Origin: Pseudomonadota bacterium
GTDB lineage: Bacteria; Desulfobacterota; Desulfobacteria; Desulfobacterales; RPRI01
Direction: 5' to 3'
Assembly: GCA_018819005.1 (NCBI GenBank)
Contig: JAHJQU010000300.1
Span: forward strand, 1 to 7,073
Length of the DNA stretch: 7,073 nt
The position numbers were made by a program, and so were the translations under genes. The notes under the pieces were generated by a model. The model saw nothing but the letters and a program-made list of their open reading frames with translations. It did no database searches and had not been told where the DNA came from. Each line of letters starts with the position of its first letter. The stretch's first letter is position 1. Shown here piece by piece: positions 1 to 5,772 of this stretch.

Positions 1-133
1 CATCATGCTTCTCAAGGAGCAAAGGAAAGGAGATTGCGGTAACGCTATAAACTCCATAGGTTCCGGGAACTCCGGTGGAAGCTATGCCGGAAGGCCAAGC
101 GAAAGTGAATGCCTCTGGAAGAAGATGATTGGA

Positions 134-165
134 AAGCCGTATTCGGGAAAACCGAACGTACGGTT
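134..165 (+). ncRNA. Domain V of the outer group II intron (5' 32 nt; last base is T2170)
   Basis: This is the catalytic hairpin of a group II intron. The lower helix pairs AAGCCGTA (134-141) with TACGGTT (159-165) plus T2170 and includes the usual G-U wobble (G136 with T164). The upper stem pairs TTCGG (142-146) with CCGAA (152-156) around a GAAAA loop. C157 and G158 form the two-base bulge. The catalytic AGC triad is 135-137. With T2170 the domain is 33 nt, one shorter than the common 34. The bottom pair A134-T2170 forms only after removal of 166-2169, which supports those exact intron borders. Confidence 0.85.
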
Positions 166-679
166 GTGTGTCCAGCGAAGGCTGGTATGTTCAGCAGGAG
201 TTAGTCCTGCCGGGGTAAAAGTCAGAAGCCCCGTAGCGTGGATAGCAGGGAGGCGGGAAACCAAGACTCTGAAGCCTATCGACAAAGCCACCGAGAGGGT
301 GGTTGCGAGTCACCGGGCCGTAACGAAAGTGAACGCAGAGGTAGCCTCGAAAATTCGTAAACCCTGGAGGTCGAGCACATAACCGTAGTGTGAAGGCGGT
401 ATGGGGCGTCGGAACCTGACTGAAACGGCGTACCACTCCAGCGGGGTGATAGCGACAGCACGGTGACAAGGACATGCCGAGCAACTGGAGAAACCCTCCC
501 CGTCCCGATGAGAAATCATCGGAGCAAGGTAGGTCTTATAACCGGCAAAACCGGGAAGTGGATCGAAGACGGGAGGGTGGCGGAAGGGTGAGTAGTAGCT
601 ACGAAGCGGGGTAACGTCCGTGGAGCAAAGGCACCCTGCTGTTGACATTCCTCTGACAACAAAGGGAGGCAAGAGTGAG
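166..679 (+). ncRNA. Inner group II intron 5' RNA (domains I to III and start of IV)
   Basis: This non-coding 5' part of the intron folds into many local helices. After GTGTG comes a hairpin CCAGC/GCTGG (172-176, 181-185), then GCAGGA/TCCTGC (194-199, 205-210). The EBS1 hairpin spans 376-392. A long stem CCCTCCCCGTC/GACGGGAGGG (494-504, 568-577, one bulged C) encloses a hairpin CCGATGA/TCATCGG with a GAAA tetraloop (505-522). These are typical of domain I scaffolding. I cannot place the limits of domains II and III exactly. Open frames on either strand here are structural-RNA artefacts and I do not call them genes. Confidence 0.8.
376..392 (+). promoter_or_regulatory. EBS1 hairpin, the guide that selects the insertion site at 159-165
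   Basis: CACAT (376-380) pairs with GTGTG (388-392, one U-G wobble) and presents the seven-base loop AACCGTA (381-387). That loop is the exact reverse complement of TACGGTT (159-165), the bases just before the intron. In group II introns, EBS1-IBS1 pairing selects the 5' splice site and the DNA target. Display of the whole heptamer in a loop, plus the perfect match, makes the assignment strong. Confidence 0.88.
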
Positions 680-1984
680 ATGACAAAGGCACCCGGCAGT
701 TTGCAGGAACTGAGGAAGAGGATATACATCAAGGCGAAGGCTGACAAGACGTGGCGATTTTGGGGGCTGTACGTTCACTTATGTAAGAGAGAAGTGCTCC
801 AGACTGCCTACGAGATGGCGGAACAAAATAACGGTGCGCCTGGAATTGATGGTGTAACGTTTGAAGCCATCGAAGAGATAGGCGTGGAGGCATTCCTGGA
901 AGGCATACGGAACGAACTGCTCACCGGCACCTATCGGCCTACCCGCAACCGGAAAAAGGAAATTCCCAAAGGGGGTGGCAAAGTCCGCACCCTGGGGCTT
1001 CCGACGATTCGCGACCGGGTGGTTCAGGGAGCACTCAAGCTCATCCTGGAGCCGATCTTTGAATCTGACTTTCAAGAAGGGTCGTATGGATACCGACCGA
1101 AGCGAACCGCGCACCAGGCGGTACACCGGGTAGCAGAGGCAATAGTGCATAACAAGACAAAGGTAATCGATGTCGATCTGAAATCGTACTTCGACACGGT
1201 ACGCCATGACCTTCTGCTGAAGAAAGTGGCGGAACGAGTCAATGACGATCAGGTGATGCACTTGCTTAAGCTGATACTCAAAGCTGGAGGGAGCCGGGGA
1301 GTTCCGCAGGGCGGAGTGATCTCACCATTGCTCAGCAATCTATATCTCAATGAGGTAGACAAGATGCTCGAACGGGCAAAGGAAGTCACCCGTTGCGGAC
1401 GCTACACGTATATCGAGTACGCCCGTTTTGCGGATGATCTGGTGATTCTGGTAGATGGATACCGTAAGTGGAAGTGGCTTGTGCAAGCGGTATATCAAAG
1501 ACTTCTTGAGGAGTTAGCGAGACTCGATGTCCAAATCAATACCGAGAAAACCCGACAGGGAGACCTGACAGGGAATGAAAGCTTCGGTTTTCTGGGATTT
1601 GACTTCCGTCGGATAAAAACCCTGCGAGGTCAATGGGGAGCGCACATAACGCCGAGAATGAAGGCGAGAACGGCACTTCTGCAAAAGCTCAAGGAAATCT
1701 TCCGTCGCTTTCAATCCCAACCTGTAGACAGGGTGATCGAACTGATCAACCCTATTCTGCGAGGCTGGGTCAACTATTTTCGGGTCGGCCATTCCAGCCG
1801 GTGTTTCGGTTATGTGAAGGACTGGGTGGAAAAGAAGATTCGGCGTCATTTGATACGTGCCCGAAAACGCAAAGGTTTCGGCTGGGACAGGTGGAATAGT
1901 CAGTGGATTTACCGGACCCTGGGATTGTTTTCAGACTACCAGTTAAGGTACACCACCGAGACGAAAGCACTGCCGGTACGATAA
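680..1984 (+). CDS. ltrA: Group II intron-encoded reverse transcriptase/maturase, no endonuclease domain
   Basis: This 434-residue protein of the LtrA-like family helps its host intron fold and splice, and copies the RNA into DNA during mobility. I chose ATG 680 because GGGAGG at 664-669 lies ten bases upstream; an in-frame start at 620 would fall in intron RNA. The N-terminal RT0-like motif NNGAPGIDG is at 50-58. Fingers and palm follow: TYRPTRNRKKEIPK (84-97), GSYGYRP (134-140), DLKSYFD with catalytic D166 (166-172), GVPQGGVISPLLSN (207-220), FADD with D252 and D253 (250-253), and GFLGFDF (303-309). The maturase (X) domain covers about 325-420 and includes NPILRGWVNYF (357-367). The protein ends without an HNH endonuclease, so integration probably primes from nascent strands at replication forks; that is inference from family knowledge. 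All catalytic aspartates are present and the frame is intact. Confidence 0.95.
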   Translation: MTKAPGSLQELRKRIYIKAKADKTWRFWGLYVHLCKREVLQTAYEMAEQNNGAPGIDGVTFEAIEEIGVEAFLEGIRNELLTGTYRPTRNRKKEIPKGGGKVRTLGLPTIRDRVVQGALKLILEPIFESDFQEGSYGYRPKRTAHQAVHRVAEAIVHNKTKVIDVDLKSYFDTVRHDLLLKKVAERVNDDQVMHLLKLILKAGGSRGVPQGGVISPLLSNLYLNEVDKMLERAKEVTRCGRYTYIEYARFADDLVILVDGYRKWKWLVQAVYQRLLEELARLDVQINTEKTRQGDLTGNESFGFLGFDFRRIKTLRGQWGAHITPRMKARTALLQKLKEIFRRFQSQPVDRVIELINPILRGWVNYFRVGHSSRCFGYVKDWVEKKIRRHLIRARKRKGFGWDRWNSQWIYRTLGLFSDYQLRYTTETKALPVR

Positions 1985-2016
1985 GCCTCATAAGCCTTGG
2001 TATGAAGCTAACAGGA

Positions 2017-2049
2017 GAGCGTAGTGCGGGAAACCCGCATGCTGCGTTC
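2017..2049 (+). ncRNA. Domain V of the inner group II intron
   Basis: This is the inner intron's catalytic hairpin, 33 nt long. GAGCGTAG (2017-2024) pairs with CTGCGTTC (2042-2049), including the conserved G-U wobble. The upper stem is TGCGG (2025-2029) with CCGCA (2035-2039). T2040 and G2041 form the two-base bulge and AGC (2018-2020) is the catalytic triad. It lies 32 bases after the maturase stop. The 3' strand matches the intron's own target heptamer at only three of seven positions, unlike the outer domain V. Confidence 0.88.
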
Positions 2050-2169
2050 GACGTGGCGGGAGCTGGAAACGAGGTATGGTCGAGATGATGTGACACTTGC
2101 AGACGAAAGGGCAAGACAACGGGGAAAACAAACGTCGACCTAAACCGACGCGCCAGTTCTCGACCCTAC
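2050..2169 (+). ncRNA. Enlarged domain VI and 3' splice site of the inner intron
   Basis: Ten continuous pairs join CGGGAGCTGG (2057-2066) and CCAGTTCTCG (2153-2162). Below them GG (2055-2056) pairs with CC (2164-2165), leaving A2163 bulged seven bases from the 3' end, the expected branch-point position. The intron ends CCCTAC at 2169. The 86 bases closed by this stem are much longer than usual and hold two further hairpins: CTTGC/GCAAG (2096-2100, 2111-2115) and CGTCG/CGACG (2133-2137, 2146-2150). Known bacterial domain VI is generally near 40 nt. Confidence 0.72.
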
Positions 2170-2227
2170 TGATGAGGGGGAGCTGGAGATAGAACCATTT
2201 GGCTACTACGCCAGCTCTCTACTCTAC
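2170..2227 (+). ncRNA. Last base of domain V, domain VI and 3' end of the outer intron
   Basis: GGGAGCTGG (2178-2186) pairs with CCAGCTCTC (2211-2219), extended by G2177 with T2220. A2221 is then bulged, and G2176, A2175 and G2174 pair with C2222, T2223 and C2224. A2221 lies seven bases from the end CTCTAC (2222-2227), as expected for a branch point. This resumes an intron interrupted at 165 and gives its 3' splice site at 2227/2228. Confidence 0.8.
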
Positions 2228-2337
2228 TGCAGAGTGGCAATTTTGACGGTTAAAGCAGTCTGAAATAATTTCTGGAGGTGGATTCAGAGGAATCCTTCCT
2301 CCTGAAAGCAGTAAAATGTCAACCTCGAAGAAACTGC
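2228..2337. other. Exon flank downstream of the nested introns, no gene, with a hairpin
   Basis: This is the sequence into which the outer intron presumably inserted. It has no open frame of note. A strong hairpin pairs GGAGG (2274-2278) and GGATTC (2280-2285) with GAATCC (2290-2295) and CCTCC (2298-2302), with a loop AGAG and a small internal loop. No T run follows, so it is not a classical intrinsic terminator. The motifs GTGGCAATTTTGAC (2234-2247) and GCAGTAAAATGTCAA (2308-2322) on either side loosely resemble the repeated ends of some insertion sequences, but I could not identify one. Confidence 0.4.
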
Positions 2338-2367
2338 TTGTTTATAAACAAAAATAAATGATATAGT
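2338..2367 (+). promoter_or_regulatory. Candidate sigma70-type promoter for the winged-helix gene
   Basis: TTGTTT (2338-2343) and TATAGT (2362-2367) are 18 bases apart, in an AT-rich stretch about 40 bases before the ATG at 2407. Each hexamer matches consensus at four or more of six positions. AT-rich sequence gives such matches by chance, so this is tentative. Confidence 0.4.
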
Positions 2368-2406
2368 CTTCTCAGAGATCATGATTCGGAATAATAAAGT
2401 GGCCTA

Positions 2407-3177
2407 ATGGATAAGAATGATGTCGGAACGATACTACACGCCATAAATACCTTTCCTAAAGCATTCTTGGTATGGGGGATTCTTGATCAAAATCCCCAGA
2501 GACCGTTGGACATGGAGAATAAATTAAGGAAAGAATTCCCTTATCTATGTGAATTTACATTTCTGAACAGGAAAAATTTTACCCAGTATTGTCATAAATC
2601 GCTAAAAGGAATTGTTTTTAAGGATCATACATATTATGAAAATAACGTATTTCAAAAGGAAGTACCCACGTGGAGATTGATTGACGATTCAATTCGGCCC
2701 ATTGCTGGGTTTATATTGGCTAAGTGCATCGAATGTGGGGTTAGTAGTGAGTCTTTTCTGTCAATTCGAAAAAATAGCAGCTCTCTTTCCAATTTATTAA
2801 GTATCCAGATATTTGAAAGATTATACAAAAATAAAAGAATATCCGTTTATGATTTGGCAAATTATATTCATTTAGATCCGACAAGTGTAGATCGTCACCT
2901 ACTGAAATTGGCCTCTAATAAATTTGTAACATATGAGGCACCATCAACAAACAGTAAAATCCGAAAGAGAATGATAAAAAATACGATAGCTGCAATCACC
3001 CCAAAAGGAATGGTTATTTTCGAAAAGATAATCATGCCTATTTCTTTGATCATAAATGGTAAAACGTATAATGATAGAATCTTTCGAGAAACCGAACCGA
3101 AGAAAGTGGATTTGATTAACGCAATGAAAATGTATGCCAGAGATTTGGAACCAAATCTCAAATTTGATGAAAATTAA
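2407..3177 (+). CDS. Winged-helix (wHTH) protein of unknown role, probable DNA-binding regulator
   Basis: I do not recognise this 256-residue protein as a named family. Residues about 128-206 look like a winged helix-turn-helix: a helix (LSIQIFERLYKNKRI), then SVYDLANYIHLDPTSVDRHLLKLAS as the helix-turn-helix pair (146-170), then a basic wing (KIRKRMIKN) and TPKGMVIFEKI, the TPKG turn being common in MarR- and ArsR-like proteins. Residues about 11-75 may hold a second, more diverged domain of the same fold. No membrane segment or enzyme motif is visible. The coding sequence is clearly richer in A and T than the intron before it and the GGDEF-EAL gene after it, which suggests separate acquisition. 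No clear Shine-Dalgarno sequence precedes the ATG at 2407, so the start is less certain. It stands alone on its strand with no obvious operon partner. A transcriptional regulator is the best inference. Confidence 0.7.
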   Translation: MDKNDVGTILHAINTFPKAFLVWGILDQNPQRPLDMENKLRKEFPYLCEFTFLNRKNFTQYCHKSLKGIVFKDHTYYENNVFQKEVPTWRLIDDSIRPIAGFILAKCIECGVSSESFLSIRKNSSSLSNLLSIQIFERLYKNKRISVYDLANYIHLDPTSVDRHLLKLASNKFVTYEAPSTNSKIRKRMIKNTIAAITPKGMVIFEKIIMPISLIINGKTYNDRIFRETEPKKVDLINAMKMYARDLEPNLKFDEN

Positions 3178-3474
3178 TTTATGCCTTGATTTTACCTGAG
3201 TATTTCGGGTAGAAAGTTGCAAGCTTGGGAGGTTGATTATTTCAATGAGTGGAGGCGAGATGTGCTTCCTGAAACAAAGCATCCGGCGATTTTGATGGGC
3301 ATCCGTCTTTTCAGATGGTATTCTTTGTTTGCTGAAATCAATGTTTGACGGATTTTGAAAACTGTGCGAAATTTTGAGTGATTACTGTTGAAATATTGTA
3401 ACACCGCAGAGAAAACAAACCTCAACCTACCGTGTCGGGAGAGCTCGGTCTAACTTGACTTATAAATTTTAGCT
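3178..3474. other. Intergenic region between the winged-helix gene and the GGDEF-EAL gene
   Basis: I see no gene in these 297 bases. A weak hairpin ACCTGA/TCGGGT (3194-3199, 3205-3210) just after the stop has no T run, so it is a poor terminator candidate. TTGACT (3457-3462) lies too close to the ATG at 3475 to act as a -35 with a normal -10. I see no convincing promoter, and no cyclic-di-GMP riboswitch core despite the downstream gene. Confidence 0.5.
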
Positions 3475-5772
3475 ATGAAAGATAAAGCCAAGACAAAAGA
3501 GCAACTCATTGAGGACCTGGCTGTATTGCGAGATCGGCGTACAGAAGGAGCCCTCGAACATTACTACGATTTCGGGACAGCGGTTAATGCACTTCTACGC
3601 CTTTCTCTGGAAGATTATTCTCTTGAAGAACTCTTGCAGAAGGCGCTTGACATTATTCTATCAGTCCCCAGTCTTTCCATTGAGGCAAAAGGCAGTATAT
3701 TCCTTGTCGAGGATGAACCCGAAGTTCTCATACTGAAAGTCCAGAAAGGGCTTACTGAACAATTGCTGAAGGAATGCGCACGGGTTCCTTTTGGTAAATG
3801 CCTCTGTGGGCGGGCTGCATCGATAAAAAGAATAGAGTTCGCCGATCATATTGATGAACACCACGAAATCAATTATGAAGGTATGCCCCCGCACGGTCAT
3901 TACTGCGTTCCTATCCTGTTATCTGGAAATACTATCGGTGTGATTAATCTCTATTTGAAAGATGGACACGGTCGTGTTGGAAGGGAGGAGGAATTTTTTG
4001 ATTCGGTAGCTAATACTTTGGCCGGAATAATCAATCGCAAGCGGGCGGAGGAGGCCCTGCGGGAGAGTGAAGAGCGGTTCAGGCGCATCTTTGATGAAGG
4101 GCCTTTCGGGATGATTTTGACAAATCCGGACTATACAATTGCCATGGTAAATAAAGTGTTCTGTGAGTTGTTGGGGTATACCGAACAGGAACTTGCCGGT
4201 CAACGCATTGCAGATATCACTTACGAAGAAGACAGAGAGAAGACCAGAGAATTTTCAGGACAATTATTCGCAAGCAGCATCCCCATGTTTCGCTTGGAAA
4301 AACGGTATATCAGAAAGGATGGCACTATCTTGTGGGCTAATATTACCGCATCTGCCATCCATGGGAAAGAAGGTAACGTGCATTACGCTCTGGTTATCAT
4401 TCAGGACCTCACGGACAACAAGAAGGCGGCAGAAGAGATTCACTTGCTGCATTATTATGACGGCCTGACCGGGTTGCCAAACCGCACATTTCATAAAGAG
4501 CTTATAAAAAGATCAATTGAACATGCCCAGCGCCATAAAGAGATATTTGCCATTATTTACATCGGATTGGACAATTTTCAGCGGATTAACGATACGCTCG
4601 GATACAGCATCGGAGATCTCCTGCTGAAGGCCGTTGCTGACAGGCTTATCAACTCTTTGCGAAAAAGCGACTACGTTGCCAGATCAGACGAAGGTGAAAC
4701 AGTGAATGTTGTATCTCGGGTGGGTGGAGACGAGTTTATCGTATTGGCGCATGATCTCAACCAGGTTCAGGACGCTGCAATAGCGTCCCGTCGTTTACTC
4801 AAGGAAATATCCGCATCCTACGATCTGAGCGGTCGCGATGTATTTATGACCGCCAGTATCGGCATTGCCTTGTATCCTGATGACGGAACGGATGTTGATG
4901 ATGTCCTGAAAAACGCCGAAAAGGCCATGAGATACACAAAGAGCGAAGGGAAAAACAACTATCAATTTTTCTCGGAATCAATGAATTCCTTTGTTCTGGA
5001 ACTCCTGTCACTGGAAAGCGACCTGCACAAGGCTCTGGAGCGGGATGAACTGGTGCTCTACTACCAGCCGAAGGTGGATGCAGCAACGAGAATGGTCAAG
5101 GGGATGGAAGCGCTTATACGCTGGAAACATCCCGATAAGGGCTTGATTCCGCCCATGCAGTTTATTCCCCTGGCCGAAACAAGCGGCCTCATCATACCAA
5201 TCGGAGAGTTTGTAATTCGCACCGTCTGCGGGCAAATCAAAACATGGCAGGAAGCCGGTTACAAACAGATGAACATTGCCCTCAACGTGTCGGGTCGCCA
5301 GTTTGATCAACAGAACCTGATAGAAATTGTCAAGGAGGCCTTACAGGATACAATGATTTCTCCGAAGTGCCTGGAGTTGGAAATAACGGAAAGCATCATT
5401 ATGCGGAACCCGGAGAAGGCTATTCAGATCTTGACTGAACTAAACGCGCTGGGCATAGGGATTTCGATTGATGATTTCGGCACGGGATATTCATCCTTGA
5501 GCTATTTGAAACGGCTGCCGCTGGATTTTTTAAAGATAGATCAGTCCTTTGTCAACGGCTTGGCGTCGGACCCCAGAGATCAGGCAATAATCAAGGCGAC
5601 GATCGCGATGGCGCACAGCCTGAATTTGAAGACCATTGCCGAAGGTGTGGAGACAGAGGAGCAGTTGTCCTTCCTGCAGGAACATGGATGCGACGAAATC
5701 CAAGGCTACTTGTTCAGCCGGCCTTTGCCGGCAGAGGAGATCCCGGGGATATTGGTGAAAGGGTATCTATAG
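3475..5772 (+). CDS. GAF-PAS-GGDEF-EAL cyclic-di-GMP signalling protein (diguanylate cyclase/phosphodiesterase)
   Basis: This 765-residue soluble protein makes and/or breaks cyclic-di-GMP in response to sensor domains. The N-terminus (MKDKAKTKEQLIEDLAVLR) is a short charged helix. A GAF domain covers about 44-190. Residues 186-205 look like a signalling helix. A PAS domain with PAC covers about 200-316. The GGDEF domain covers about 323-502 with an intact GGDEF at 417-421. The EAL domain covers about 512-762 with EAL 545-547, NVSGRQF 604-610, LEITES 635-640, DDFGTGYSS 666-674, KID 687-689 and EGVET 723-727, so phosphodiesterase activity is likely. RxxD (R396, D399) lies 17 residues before GGDEF instead of the usual five, because of an insert. 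There is no membrane segment. No Shine-Dalgarno precedes ATG 3475, but the N-terminal sequence supports this start. Whether the net effect is synthesis or breakdown cannot be told from sequence. Confidence 0.95.
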   Translation: MKDKAKTKEQLIEDLAVLRDRRTEGALEHYYDFGTAVNALLRLSLEDYSLEELLQKALDIILSVPSLSIEAKGSIFLVEDEPEVLILKVQKGLTEQLLKECARVPFGKCLCGRAASIKRIEFADHIDEHHEINYEGMPPHGHYCVPILLSGNTIGVINLYLKDGHGRVGREEEFFDSVANTLAGIINRKRAEEALRESEERFRRIFDEGPFGMILTNPDYTIAMVNKVFCELLGYTEQELAGQRIADITYEEDREKTREFSGQLFASSIPMFRLEKRYIRKDGTILWANITASAIHGKEGNVHYALVIIQDLTDNKKAAEEIHLLHYYDGLTGLPNRTFHKELIKRSIEHAQRHKEIFAIIYIGLDNFQRINDTLGYSIGDLLLKAVADRLINSLRKSDYVARSDEGETVNVVSRVGGDEFIVLAHDLNQVQDAAIASRRLLKEISASYDLSGRDVFMTASIGIALYPDDGTDVDDVLKNAEKAMRYTKSEGKNNYQFFSESMNSFVLELLSLESDLHKALERDELVLYYQPKVDAATRMVKGMEALIRWKHPDKGLIPPMQFIPLAETSGLIIPIGEFVIRTVCGQIKTWQEAGYKQMNIALNVSGRQFDQQNLIEIVKEALQDTMISPKCLELEITESIIMRNPEKAIQILTELNALGIGISIDDFGTGYSSLSYLKRLPLDFLKIDQSFVNGLASDPRDQAIIKATIAMAHSLNLKTIAEGVETEEQLSFLQEHGCDEIQGYLFSRPLPAEEIPGILVKGYL

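Larger units (their letters stand above)
166..2169 (+). mobile_element. Complete inner group II intron with encoded maturase, inserted in another intron's domain V
   Basis: This is a self-splicing retroelement of about 2.0 kb. The 5' end GTGTG (166-170) fits the GUGYG consensus and the 3' end is AC (2168-2169). Between them lie the folded 5' domains, the maturase gene in the domain IV position (680-1984), domain V (2017-2049) and domain VI (2050-2169). The left border is fixed independently: the seven bases before it (159-165) are perfectly complementary to a heptamer in an intron hairpin loop (381-387), the expected EBS1-IBS1 pairing. The right border is supported because it restores the outer domain V base pair. 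All expected parts are present with an open maturase frame, so the element appears intact and possibly active. I did not find a convincing EBS2; only TTCG (354-357) against CGAA (153-156) offers four pairs. I did not assign a structural class. Confidence 0.88.
1..2227 (+). mobile_element. Outer group II intron, 3' portion only, interrupted at 165/166 by another intron
   Basis: The first 165 bases and bases 2170-2227 together form the 3' part of a group II intron. Domain V is split: 134-165 lies left of the inserted element and its last base is T2170. Domain VI and the 3' splice site follow at 2171-2227. The 5' part of this intron (domain I and any reverse transcriptase gene) must lie upstream of the window. 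Bases 1-133 show small hairpins (GTTC 60-63 with GAAC 67-70; CCGG 72-75 with CCGG 87-90) but no recognisable reverse transcriptase end, so I cannot say whether the outer intron had its own protein. The 3' end is placed at C2227 because the sequence ends CTCTAC, with a bulged A seven bases from the end, as in many bacterial group II introns. Splicing of this intron should first require removal of the inner one. Confidence 0.8.

Noticed and set aside
5..382. Open frame of 125 codons across the left edge
   Set aside because: It runs through outer intron domain V and into the structured 5' RNA of the inner intron; its reading frame has no protein-like features and crosses a splice junction.
620..679. 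Upstream in-frame start for the maturase (20 extra residues)
   Set aside because: ATG 680 has a good ribosome binding site (664-669) and begins a sequence typical of this maturase type; the extra residues derive from intron RNA.
310..747. Minus-strand frame of 145 codons
   Set aside because: It is antisense to intron structural RNA and the start of the maturase gene, and looks like a GC-rich shadow frame.
2274..2302. Hairpin as an intrinsic terminator
   Set aside because: The stem is strong but no T run follows on either strand.
3178..3474. Cyclic-di-GMP riboswitch before the GGDEF-EAL gene
   Set aside because: I looked for the conserved core elements and did not find them.
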